Origin: a virus
Length of the DNA stretch: 38,290 nucleotides
Direction: 5' to 3' (one strand)
Virus record (IMG/VR): IMGVR_UViG_3300009553_000801
Span: 1-38,290 of that record
Shown: positions 32,497-38,290 of the stretch, piece by piece
Layout: each line of letters opens with the position of its first letter
Position numbering within the stretch: the first letter of the stretch is position 1
Program-made: the position numbers and the translations under genes
The notes under the pieces: generated by a model
The model's database searches: none
What the model was told of the DNA's origin: nothing
The model's input: only the letters and a program-made list of their open reading frames with translations

Positions 32497-32921
32497 AGCC
32501 CCCTCTCCCCTTGGGGAGAGGCCGGCAGAGGGGGAGTCGCCGAGCGGCCGATGATCTCGTCGCGATCGAGCGCCACAGCCAGCGCGCGATCATGATCGGC
32601 CTGCCATTTCGCGCGCCAATCGACCGGCTCTTCTAGAGGCTGCGCGGCCGAAGCCTCCCGCCGCGCCAGTTCCTCGCGCAACGCAGTCGTCGAGAACATC
32701 GAGATGGTCCGCTCGTGCAGCCCGACCACCTCGATCCCGCGCGCGCGGTTCGGGGTCCGCCGCAACCGCCCCTGCTCGACCAGCGCGTCGAGCAGCACCG
32801 CCACCCGGCTCCGTGTCTTCAGGCCCATCGCCGCCTGGATTTCGCTGTAAGACGGCCCGAAGCCGCGCTCGGCGATGAACGCCGTTACGAAGTCCAAAGC
32901 CTGCTTTTGACGTGGCGTCAC
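32493..32921 (-). CDS. LexA-type DNA-binding domain protein without peptidase
   Basis: A 142-residue protein. Residues 1-66 are a LexA N-terminal winged helix (TPRQKQALDFVTAFIAERG, then PSYSEIQAAMGLKTRS and VEQGRLRRTPNRARGI). No Ser/Lys peptidase domain follows; the rest is a short helical part ending in a repeat-derived tail (PPLPASPQGERGL). It may bind operators without being cleavable, so acting as a stable regulator. GTG start 32921 overlaps the preceding stop. Confidence 0.85.
   Translation of the reverse strand: MTPRQKQALDFVTAFIAERGFGPSYSEIQAAMGLKTRSRVAVLLDALVEQGRLRRTPNRARGIEVVGLHERTISMFSTTALREELARREASAAQPLEEPVDWRAKWQADHDRALAVALDRDEIIGRSATPPLPASPQGERGL
32499..32541. repeat. imperfect palindromic repeat, copy 2
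   Basis: The second copy reads CCCCCTCTCCCCTTGGGG followed by AGAGGCCGGCAGAGGG and GGAGTCGCC. It matches copy 1 at most positions of a 29-nt core and again lies at the 3' end of a coding region in the same frame, adding PASPxGE residues. Confidence 0.72.
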
Positions 32922-33229
32922 AGTCCAAACCTCCCACTATCGATGAGATCAACCGCGGCCGTGACGGCGTCCTGGTAGGACCGCACATGCCCCGCCGCCT
33001 GCGAGCGCAGGATCACCAGGCGCAGCTCCAGCGGCAGCGAAAGCCAATGATCCCTGCACATGAGGTGACCGCGCTGCGCGACCCGCTCGCCGCACGCGCT
33101 CGCCGCGCATTCCGGCGCGAGCATCGGCGCCAGCACCGCCGCCTGGCGCCGATACGCCGACCGGCTGATCGCCGCCTGACGGTCGCGCGCAGCCAGCTGC
33201 CGCGCCGAGGGACGAACGCTCATCCTCAT
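32918..33229 (-). CDS. phage protein with CxxxxC and MCxxHW zinc-type motif
   Basis: A 103-residue protein, ATG 33229 overlapping the preceding stop (ATGA). The middle has CAASACGERV, then HLMCRDHWLSLPLELRLVIL, a pattern common in small phage proteins where Cys and His likely bind zinc. The C-terminus (HVRSYQDAVTAAVDLIDSG) is helical. Function unknown. Confidence 0.75.
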   Translation of the reverse strand: MRMSVRPSARQLAARDRQAAISRSAYRRQAAVLAPMLAPECAASACGERVAQRGHLMCRDHWLSLPLELRLVILRSQAAGHVRSYQDAVTAAVDLIDSGRFGL

Positions 33230-33339
33230 GGCAGCACCCGCAGCGCGACGATCCACGGCGAGACCGCGACCGCCGTCCCGACGATCATCACCGCCCAGAA
33301 AACCAGCGCCTCGCGCAGCGTGCCCGGCCGGCCGTTCAT
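33226..33339 (-). CDS. 37-residue membrane protein
   Basis: A tiny gene; ATG 33339 and stop overlap both neighbours (ATGA). After eight polar residues (MNGRPGTL) a single membrane helix follows (LVFWAVMIVGTAVAVSPWIV). Function unknown, possibly a membrane-localised early modulator. Confidence 0.6.
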   Translation of the reverse strand: MNGRPGTLREALVFWAVMIVGTAVAVSPWIVALRVLP

Positions 33340-33590
33340 GACCGCACCTGATGCGGATGATGTTGCCGGATCGCCGCGAGCAGCGCGGCCGACGCCGACG
33401 CGATATTGTCGCGGTTCGGCCCCTTGGTGTCGGCCGCGCCGCAATATTTCAGCTGCCGCCGCACCTGGTGAAGGGTGAACCCGGTCTCCGCCGCGATCGC
33501 GGAGACGCTGAGGCCCCGATCATAGGCGTCGAGGATCGCGTGCTGCATGGGCGACAGACCGCACACATGACTGGCGGGCCACCGGCTCAT
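33336..33590 (-). CDS. small helix-turn-helix protein
   Basis: An 84-residue protein, ATG 33590 overlapping the ParB-like gene's stop. Residues 12-48 (LSPMQHAILDAYDRGLSVSA, then IAAETGFTLHQVRRQLKYCG) form a clear HTH of the sigma-region-4/recombinase type. A short helical tail follows. Probably a DNA-binding accessory or regulator. Confidence 0.75.
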   Translation of the reverse strand: MSRWPASHVCGLSPMQHAILDAYDRGLSVSAIAAETGFTLHQVRRQLKYCGAADTKGPNRDNIASASAALLAAIRQHHPHQVRS

Positions 33591-34654
33591 GCGACACCTT
33601 GGATGGTGTGGAGCATCTGCTGCAGCTTGCCGGCCGCATCGAGCAGCGCGTCATCGTCGGTCGGATCGCCATCGAGCAGCCCCGTGAGCACCGCGAAACC
33701 GGCATTGAGCGCGGCGAGCATCTCCGCCCGGTGCTGGCCGTGCCAAAACGAGGTTCCGGCCGGCAGCGGCAGCTGCTGCAGCGCCCCATGCCGCTCGCTC
33801 AGCGTCATGCGCTGAAACGTTCCGACAAACGTCGATAGGCGCTTGTCCTCGGGAGAGCTGACCAGCCGCGTCTTGTCGCGCACGAGCGCGACCGCTTCCG
33901 CGACCGATTTGACCGGCCCAACGCCGTTTGTGTGCGTCCGCCACGTCAGATATTCGACCGCCTCGGCCTGCTCGCGCGGATCGAGCTTGGCGAGCGCGCG
34001 CAGCTGGGTCGCGTTGTTGGCAACAGGATGACGATCGGCGCGGAGCTGCTCGATCAGCGACGGCGAAATGCGCCGGTACAGCAGCAGGTCGTTGCGCACC
34101 GTGCGCTCCGAAAGGCCGAGCTGCTCGCCCACCTTGGCGTCCAGGCCATATGCGTCGGCAATCGTTGCCGACGCATCGGCGGCATCGAGCGCCAGCGTCT
34201 TCTGCCAGCGCGCGTTCGCCGCGATCTGCTGCGCCGACGCTTCGGTATCGACGCCGCATTTCGCCTTCAGAAGGCTATGAATTTCGGCGATGAAGGCGGC
34301 GCGATCCATCGGATCGAGCGCCTTGCGCCACAGATTTTCCGAGACTTCGCGCATGCGCCGGTCGGCGCGATCCGAACTGACGATGATCGCCTTCAGATAC
34401 TCGATGCCCTCGGCGCGCGCGCCTTCCAGCCGGTGACCGCCGGTGACCAGCGTCCAGTGCGGCCGGCCGGGCAGCCGGCACACTTCGATCGGCGTCCGCT
34501 GGCCCTCGCGCGCCATGATCGCGCCCAGCGCCGCCGACCAGACCGGATCGACCGGCCGCAGCCGGTCGCCCAGCTCGATATCAGTCACCCGGATCGAGAC
34601 GATGGACTCGACGTCATTCGCTTCGAGCACGTCATTTGCAGGAGCCGTCGCCAT
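33587..34654 (-). CDS. ParB/RepB-like nuclease-domain protein
   Basis: A 355-residue protein with a ParB N-terminal domain: LVTGGHRLEGARAEG (residues 69-83, box replacing GERR) and SENLWRKALDPMDRAAFI (105-122). HTH (YGLDAKVGEQLGLSERTVRN) near 170-190. A C-terminal helical part follows. ParB-like genes are common early genes in some transposable phages, where partition is not needed; a DNA-bridging or gene-regulatory role is inferred. ATG 34654 overlaps the previous stop. Confidence 0.85.
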   Translation of the reverse strand: MATAPANDVLEANDVESIVSIRVTDIELGDRLRPVDPVWSAALGAIMAREGQRTPIEVCRLPGRPHWTLVTGGHRLEGARAEGIEYLKAIIVSSDRADRRMREVSENLWRKALDPMDRAAFIAEIHSLLKAKCGVDTEASAQQIAANARWQKTLALDAADASATIADAYGLDAKVGEQLGLSERTVRNDLLLYRRISPSLIEQLRADRHPVANNATQLRALAKLDPREQAEAVEYLTWRTHTNGVGPVKSVAEAVALVRDKTRLVSSPEDKRLSTFVGTFQRMTLSERHGALQQLPLPAGTSFWHGQHRAEMLAALNAGFAVLTGLLDGDPTDDDALLDAAGKLQQMLHTIQGVA

Positions 34655-34890
34655 CAGCAGGCCTCCCGTGCATGCGTGATGGTTTCGCGCAGACGGTCGG
34701 CCTGCGACTTGACGAGGTCGCGAAAGCCGGGGCGGACCGCTTTGCGCTCGCACATCACGTCGAGCATTGCGCAAAGCTCGATCGCAGCATCCCTGAGATC
34801 GCGGGTCGCGGTCCTATGCCACCGCACTTCGTCGAACAGGTCCGCCGCAATCGGGCTGAGATCGCGGAGCGAGGGCTTCAGCTCGACCAT
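34654..34890 (-). CDS. hypothetical early protein
   Basis: A 78-residue mainly helical protein (LSPIAADLFDEVRWHRTATR, then IELCAMLDVMCERKAVRPGF). It starts at ATG 34890, two nt after the ner stop, and overlaps the ParB-like gene. No family recognised. Confidence 0.7.
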   Translation of the reverse strand: MVELKPSLRDLSPIAADLFDEVRWHRTATRDLRDAAIELCAMLDVMCERKAVRPGFRDLVKSQADRLRETITHAREAC

Positions 34891-34892
34891 GT

Positions 34893-35168
34893 CTAGCGAG
34901 CCCCCGCATTTAGACGGTGCGCGGGTGCATGTGTGTTGTTACCATCCGCAACTGCGGATTCGTAAACACCAGGGAAGAGAGTTTCGACGGTATGGCCCAG
35001 CTCAGCAGCGACGATCTCCGCGGTGGGGCGGGCCGTCTTGCCCATCAGCACATCGGTGACCGATCGCTTGGCCAGTCCGCGCGTGCGTTCGAACGCCGCG
35101 AGCGATCCGAACCTCTTTCGGATCGCCGCCTTGATGTCTTCGGGGTGGATCGCAAACGTCGTTGTCAT
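34893..35168 (-). CDS. ner: Ner-like early regulator
   Basis: A 91-residue protein. Residues 8-65 (HPEDIKAAIRKRFGSLAAFE, then TRGLAKRSVTDVLMGKTARP and VETLFPGVYES) match the Ner/Nlp HTH family, which represses the repressor and early promoters after infection. The ATG at 35168 is chosen because upstream codons in the long frame lie in the operator region. The C-terminal 20 residues (about 72-91) extend beyond Mu Ner, and their DNA contains an operator copy (34944-34959). Confidence 0.88.
   Translation of the reverse strand: MTTTFAIHPEDIKAAIRKRFGSLAAFERTRGLAKRSVTDVLMGKTARPTAEIVAAELGHTVETLFPGVYESAVADGNNTHAPAHRLNAGAR
34944..34959. promoter_or_regulatory. distal operator inside ner
   Basis: The palindrome ATCCGCAACTGCGGAT (7+2+7) matches the operator consensus TCCGCA-NN-TGCGGA of the ner-repressor intergenic region. 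Its centre is about 265 bp from the main operator, a distance compatible with DNA looping. It lies in the 3' end of the ner coding sequence. Confidence 0.65.
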
Positions 35169-35185
35169 GCCGCAGGCCTGTAATT

Positions 35186-35926
35186 GTGTCCGCATCTGCA
35201 TCGGATAAGTCCGCAAGTGCGGACAGTCAAGTCCGCAATGGCGGAATAGCCTTCTCGGATCGCCTTCAGCATGCGGCGGCGCAAAAAGGCTGGAATCAAA
35301 CGCGGTTAGCGGAGGCGAGCGGCATCCCTCGCGCGCGCATCAACGATTACTGGAAGGGACCGAAAGAGCCGGCGTCGAACTATCTGTTCCCGATCGCCGA
35401 GGCTTTGTCCGTTTCTGCGGAATGGCTCGCTCTGGGCGGTCCATTCCCGACGACGCCGGCACCGGAGCCGCCACCCATCGTCCATACCAATTTGTCGGAT
35501 GTCGCCGACCAGCTCGGCTTGATCAAGGTGGAGGAAATCGACCTGGCGCTGGGCATGGGTCTTACATTTCTCGACGAAGGGGCTGTGCAGGCCGTCGATC
35601 GCTGGATCCCCGTGGACTGGGTCAGGGCGCTGACGGACGCGCCGGCGAATTTCCTGACCATCGCCAAGCCGGTCGGCGACTCGATGTATCCGACGATCAA
35701 CGACCGCGACATCGTCCTGATCGACCGCTCGCTCCGCCATATCGACCGCCAGGACGGCATCTGGGCGCTGGCCTATGGCGGTCTCGGCACGATCAAGCGC
35801 GTCCGCGCCATGCCGGACGGCTCGTTCAAACTCATGGGCGACAACCCGCATGTCCGCGAGGAAACGGCTCACGATGGCGAGATGTTCGTGATAGGCCGCG
35901 TGGCCGGCGTCATCCGGCGCACCTGA
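35186..35926 (+). CDS. prophage repressor, HTH plus S24 (LexA-type) peptidase
   Basis: A repressor of about 246 residues, divergent from ner. HTH_3 domain (FSDRLQHAAAQKGWNQTRLA, then SGIPRARINDYWKG) is followed by a Pro-rich linker and an S24 peptidase domain. The catalytic Ser is in GDSMYP and the Lys in GTIKRV, so RecA-assisted self-cleavage is expected in DNA damage. Mu's own repressor lacks this domain. The start is unsettled: GTG 35186 is the best standard codon but places two operators inside the coding region. A TTG at 35162 and an ATA at 35246 are other options. No ATG lies in frame near the HTH. Confidence 0.85.
   Translation: MSASASDKSASADSQVRNGGIAFSDRLQHAAAQKGWNQTRLAEASGIPRARINDYWKGPKEPASNYLFPIAEALSVSAEWLALGGPFPTTPAPEPPPIVHTNLSDVADQLGLIKVEEIDLALGMGLTFLDEGAVQAVDRWIPVDWVRALTDAPANFLTIAKPVGDSMYPTINDRDIVLIDRSLRHIDRQDGIWALAYGGLGTIKRVRAMPDGSFKLMGDNPHVREETAHDGEMFVIGRVAGVIRRT
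35188..35246. promoter_or_regulatory. repressor operator array over the early promoter
   Basis: Three sites with the same left half GTCCGCA lie at 35188, 35209 and 35231, spaced 21 and 22 bp (two helical turns). The middle one is perfect (GTCCGCAAGTGCGGAC, 35209-35224); the outer two have degenerate right halves. On the minus strand the middle site fills the 17-nt spacer between -35 TTGACT (35230-35225) and -10-like TATCCG (35207-35202), so binding blocks the early transcript that starts near 35195 and reads ner. Confidence 0.75.
35202..35230 (-). promoter_or_regulatory. early promoter for ner and transposition genes
   Basis: -35 TTGACT, 17-nt spacer, -10 TATCCG (3 of 6 to consensus). The start point would be near 35195, giving a leader of about 27 nt before the ner ATG at 35168. 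The perfect operator lies inside the spacer. Confidence 0.6.
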
Positions 35927-35940
35927 TGAGGATCCTGCAC

Positions 35941-36312
35941 ATGAAGCTCGGGATATTCGCTGCCACCGTCGCCTTCGCCTTGGCCGCCTGCAGCGACGGA
36001 CCGATTGACCAGGTCGCTGCCGCACCCGTCGCCACCGCGCCGCGTTACGCCGATAACGGCGCCGCCGCCCTGACCGCCCTGCGCGCCGAGAAGGCGATCA
36101 AGGATGTCGCCGTCGATCCAGCGGCGCCGGTCGAATGGACGATCGCCGTCGATGACGATGGCACCCGCCGCTATGGCTATGCCGAATATGTCTGCCTCGT
36201 TCTGAACGAGACGAAGGCGACGGACGCAACGACCGATGTCCGCATCGTCGACAGCACGAATGCCAGGTCCCTCGGCACGGTCCACTGCTCCGATTCGGCA
36301 CGGCTGGACTGA
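35941..36312 (+). CDS. small lipoprotein downstream of the repressor
   Basis: A 123-residue protein. Signal peptide MKLGIFAATVAFALAAC with lipobox LAAC gives a lipid-modified Cys at residue 17; Ser-Asp-Gly follow. The mature part is acidic with two later Cys (EYVCLVL and VHCSD) that could pair. ATG 35941 has GAGG 9 nt upstream; ATG 35926 overlaps the repressor stop (TGATG) and is an alternative. It appears co-transcribed with the repressor, so it is probably made in the lysogen. It may alter the cell surface or exclude other phages (inference). Confidence 0.8.
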   Translation: MKLGIFAATVAFALAACSDGPIDQVAAAPVATAPRYADNGAAALTALRAEKAIKDVAVDPAAPVEWTIAVDDDGTRRYGYAEYVCLVLNETKATDATTDVRIVDSTNARSLGTVHCSDSARLD

Positions 36313-36316
36313 ACCC

Positions 36317-36332
36317 GCAAGACTCCTCTTGC
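36317..36332 (+). terminator. short hairpin after the lipoprotein gene
   Basis: A perfect GCAAGA-CTCC-TCTTGC stem-loop lies 5 nt after the lipoprotein stop. It is followed by an A/T-rich stretch without a T-run, so it is a weak terminator candidate that would separate the lysogeny transcript from the SOS-controlled gene. Confidence 0.45.
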
Positions 36333-36338
36333 CAAATC

Positions 36339-36353
36339 GTTCCTTATTTGTTC
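36339..36353 (+). promoter_or_regulatory. LexA (SOS) box GTTC-N7-GTTC
   Basis: GTTC CTTATTT GTTC matches the alphaproteobacterial LexA operator exactly. It ends 2 nt before the ATG at 36356, so LexA would block transcription or a very short leader of the gene behind it. An AT-rich centre within a GC-rich genome fits a promoter region. A second match was not seen in the window. Confidence 0.72.
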
Positions 36354-36355
36354 CA

Positions 36356-36862
36356 ATGCATGGCATGGAACATCGAGTCGCCTTCGCCCTTCCTCCCGCC
36401 CGCGGCGTGCTGGCTGCCCTGATCAAGCGGCACGGTGAGGATTGTTCGTCGCTGTCGCGCCTGATCGGCCGCAGGCCCGACTATCTCGGCCGCTACATCC
36501 GCACCGGATCGCCCCGCCGCCTCCGCGACGAAGAACGAGAGACGCTGGCCCGCTATTTCCGGGTCGACGAAGCCGCGCTCGACGATCGCCCGAAAGGAGA
36601 AGCCCCCATGGCGCACCCGTCCCCCAACGCCGCCCGCTATCGCCCACCCGCCAAGCCCAGCTTCGCCGATTGGCTGCTCGCCCAGAAAGGCCGCGACGAC
36701 GCCATCGGCCGCCTCGCCAAAGGCGCCGCCCAGGATCGCGCCTGGCCGCGCGGCGGCGACCTCGCAGCCGTCTGGCAAAGACTCAACCAGCTCGGCGCCG
36801 GCGCCGACGCCGAGGTCTGCGACGCCATGTCGGACGCCGAGATGGATTTCCTGTCCTACTGA
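36356..36862 (+). CDS. HTH protein fused to YozE/SAM-like domain, SOS-controlled
   Basis: A 168-residue protein. Residues 1-80 are an HTH module (GVLAALIKRHGEDCSSLSRL, then GRRPDYLGRYIRTGSPRRL) like the DNA-binding part of sphingomonad S24 regulators. Residues 98-150 (SFADWLLAQKGRDDAIGRLA, then QDRAWPRGGD) match the YozE SAM-like fold. A strong ribosome-binding site AAAGGAGA lies before an in-frame ATG at 36608, so the C-terminal half (84 residues) may also be made alone. The start at ATG 36356 is chosen from the LexA box position; ATG 36365 is close too. Confidence 0.78.
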   Translation: MHGMEHRVAFALPPARGVLAALIKRHGEDCSSLSRLIGRRPDYLGRYIRTGSPRRLRDEERETLARYFRVDEAALDDRPKGEAPMAHPSPNAARYRPPAKPSFADWLLAQKGRDDAIGRLAKGAAQDRAWPRGGDLAAVWQRLNQLGAGADAEVCDAMSDAEMDFLSY

Positions 36863-36863
36863 C

Positions 36864-37058
36864 ATGGCCTTCTCAGGCTTCTGCCGCGGCGGCCCGTTCG
36901 ATGGCCAGCATTTGACCGGCCACGATCAGACCGCCCGGATCGGCGAGCAGCCGGAGCACGAATACATCTTCGTCCGCACCGGCGCCGATGGACATTGGCG
37001 GTACGTCCCACCCCGCAAAGGGGTCCCACTTCCCCGCCGCCGCCGAGGTCGGGCATGA
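36864..37058 (+). CDS. small phage protein with GGPFDG motif
   Basis: A 64-residue protein starting 1 nt after the stop of the SOS-controlled gene, so in the same operon. The pattern FCRGGPFDGQ and later HEYIFVRTGADGHWRYVPP are shared by many small phage hypothetical proteins. The basic Pro/Arg-rich C-terminus overlaps a repeat element (37022-37031). Function unknown. Confidence 0.65.
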   Translation: MAFSGFCRGGPFDGQHLTGHDQTARIGEQPEHEYIFVRTGADGHWRYVPPRKGVPLPRRRRGRA

Positions 37059-37148
37059 TACCCACTCTCCCCCGCAGACCCGCAGAAATCCGCCACTTTC
37101 CGGAACTGGGACCCCACCGCCCGAACTGGGACCACCCGAGTCCCACTT
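37022..37148. repeat. cluster of four GGTCCCASTT elements, possible transposase-binding sites
   Basis: GGTCCCACTT (37022-37031) and AGTCCCACTT (37139-37148) run in one direction. AACTGGGACC (37104-37113) and AACTGGGACC (37124-37133) are the inverse orientation, spaced exactly 20 bp. A further palindrome CCACTTTCCGGAACTGG overlaps at 37093-37109. A short repeat array beside the repressor genes is where a Mu-type left end with L1-L3 sites should be. The other end is outside the window. Confidence 0.5.
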
Positions 37149-37498
37149 CCCGCAGGCGCCCGCGGCCATCGCCGCCCGATCATCAGCCCCTCAAACGGCG
37201 GTAATCCGCCACTAAGCGCCCTCTAAGAGGGTCACGCCCCAATCGCCCCGATTCTAATTCAACCTGTCCGAGCACTGTCTAAATCGCCCCCGACTCTAGA
37301 CAACGCCCCGATCCGCCGATTTTTGGAGAGCACCCCCGAGACCCGCGCAAAACCGCCATTCCGTCCCACACTGTCCCGCCCAATGCCGCCCTATCCCGCC
37401 CTCACGCCGACTCTAAAGTCACGTGTCCCCTCACAGTCGGCGCGGCGCGGCGGCGGGATTGGACGCGACGGACGCCAGATATCCATTGCCGCATCGCT
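37059..37498. other. non-coding C-rich region, possible prophage left end
   Basis: No convincing gene. Besides the GGTCCCASTT cluster it holds CCGAYTCTAR three times (37248, 37290, 37407), two copies of AATCCGCCACT (about 37088 and 37203) and a CCCTC-TAA-GAGGG hairpin (37219-37231). The C-rich plus strand and loss of gene order mark the change from prophage to flanking DNA. I cannot place the exact terminal CA because the other end and target duplication are not in the window. Confidence 0.45.
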
Positions 37499-37644
37499 TT
37501 GCCGAAGTCCGGTTCCTGCGCCTCGGCACGACGCTCTAAGCCGACGATCATGCGTTTGGCATATTCCCGATCATTGCCGGACCGGCGTCGCGCGCCGCGC
37601 GGCGCGTTGCTGCTGGCGCCGATGGTGCATGGCCCGGTGGTCAT
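37402..37644 (-). CDS. possible flanking small gene, uncertain
   Basis: An 80-codon frame on the minus strand with a plausible helical section (NDREYAKRMIVGLERRAEAQ, then EPDFGKAMRQW). Codon use does not clearly favour it over the opposite strand, which is also open. If real it would be a flanking host gene or a fragment of one. No family recognised. Confidence 0.22.
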   Translation of the reverse strand: MTTGPCTIGASSNAPRGARRRSGNDREYAKRMIVGLERRAEAQEPDFGKAMRQWISGVRRVQSRRRAAPTVRGHVTLESA

Positions 37645-37847
37645 CGGGCTATTAACGTTGGCGACGACGCTGACGCGTAAGCTGGGACCCGAGCTGAAAT
37701 CGTTCCGGCTGGTGCCGATCCCCCAGCGCAGGTCCCGGCGAAGCGAACTCCGCAAATCCGCGTCGAGCGCGAGAAGAAGGCGGCGGGCGGTGACGCCCCG
37801 CGACTACCTGGAGTCGCAGACTCCGCCTCCCGCGCCCGCATCGCCGC

Positions 37848-37917
<70 letters not shown>

Positions 37918-37977
37918 AATCGTGAGTAAGGACGTGTTTGCGGCGGCGGACATCGGCAAGCTGCCCGCGCCGCCACG

Positions 37978-38133
37978 GTGCCACCGCGGGCAAAAGACAG
38001 CGTCGCCGCCTATGGACCCGGCGAGCGGCCGGGAGGCGAGCGGCTCTATTATGCCGAATGGCATGTCGGGCCGACACGCGCGGAGCTGGCCCAATATCTG
38101 CAGGCCGCCCGCGCGAAACCGGGCTGGGGATGA
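37978..38133 (+). CDS. possible small gene or gene remnant
   Basis: A 51-codon frame with GTG start 37978 and stop TGA 38131-38133. The C-terminal part (ERLYYAEWHVGPTRAELAQY) has a natural composition. The ATG of a further 20-codon frame overlaps its stop (ATGA). No ribosome-binding site is clear and an N-terminal partner lies in another frame, so it may be the tail of a broken gene. Confidence 0.22.
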   Translation: MPPRAKDSVAAYGPGERPGGERLYYAEWHVGPTRAELAQYLQAARAKPGWG

Positions 38134-38290
38134 TCGCGTGCCGGACGGTGGAGAGTTATCACGTCAACGGGTGCGTCCAGCTCGGCGAATAGCCGCCGGG
38201 TTCGGCCTGTCGCGGGAGCTGCGTCAGGTGTCGTGGCAATTTAGGGGGCGGCCACCGCAGATCGGGGGCAAACTGCTGATTGGGGCGTGA

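Noticed and set aside
33436-33452. AATATTTCAG half-match to the late operator
   Set aside because: Only one half-site is present, it lies inside a coding sequence, and no promoter-like spacing follows.
36236-36355. Upstream extension of the HTH/YozE gene
   Set aside because: It would overlap the lipoprotein gene and run through the hairpin and LexA box; the ATG at 36356 fits the regulatory layout.

Overview
The window holds most of a Mu-like transposable prophage (contractile-tailed, DDE transposase) in a visibly GC-rich host. The host is most likely an alphaproteobacterium of the Sphingomonadales type: residue and codon preferences fit, and a GTTC-N7-GTTC box, the alphaproteobacterial LexA operator, lies at the right. 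The prophage is in reverse orientation. Its repressor (left-end) side is near position 37,000, and its tail/baseplate side runs off the window at position 1. Almost every gene is on the minus strand, and most neighbours overlap by ATGA, GTGA or TGATG, so long polycistronic transcripts run right to left.

Layout from right to left. (1) 35.2-37.1 kb, plus strand: an S24-type repressor, a small lipoprotein, a HTH/YozE-like fusion gene under a LexA box, and a short phage protein. Beyond 37.06 kb are repeat clusters that may be the transposase-bound phage end, then a poorly coding stretch with a long (GA)n(GT)n microsatellite. (2) 35.2 to 26.2 kb: the early operon. It holds ner, a small gene, a ParB-like gene, many tiny genes (HTH, LexA-type DNA-binding domain, Cys-rich and membrane proteins), the transposase A, the ATPase B, gemA and mor. 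(3) 26.2 to 21.5 kb: lysis and host recognition, with an amidase, a 1135-residue SGNH/lectin tail-spike protein, a plus-strand zinc-ribbon gene and a holin-like membrane protein. (4) 21.5 to 11.3 kb: packaging and head genes (gp25, gp26, gp27, TerL, portal, gpF fused to two PBECR toxin-type domains, protease/scaffold, decoration protein, major capsid, gp35, gp36). (5) 11.3 to 0 kb: tail and baseplate genes (gpG, gp37, gp38, sheath, tube, frameshifted chaperone, tape measure, gp43-gp48, tail fibre).

Regulation can be read from the DNA. A palindrome GTCCGCA-NN-TGCGGAC fills the spacer of a likely early promoter between ner and the repressor gene, with imperfect copies 21-22 bp to each side and a near-identical copy inside ner. 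A second palindrome, CCTGAAATATTTCAGG, occurs exactly twice, upstream of the amidase and upstream of the protease/scaffold gene, each time 24 nt before a -10-like hexamer. These look like the operators of the Mor-type activator driving the two late transcripts, matching Mu's Plys and PI. The SOS box and the S24 repressor together suggest that DNA damage controls both prophage induction and the HTH/YozE gene.

Most novel points: the twin late operators, the repressor operator array, the gpF fusion to two nuclease-type domains, the SOS-controlled fusion gene with an internal start, the plus-strand zinc-ribbon gene inside the late region, and a palindromic repeat that supplies the C-terminal tail of two early proteins.
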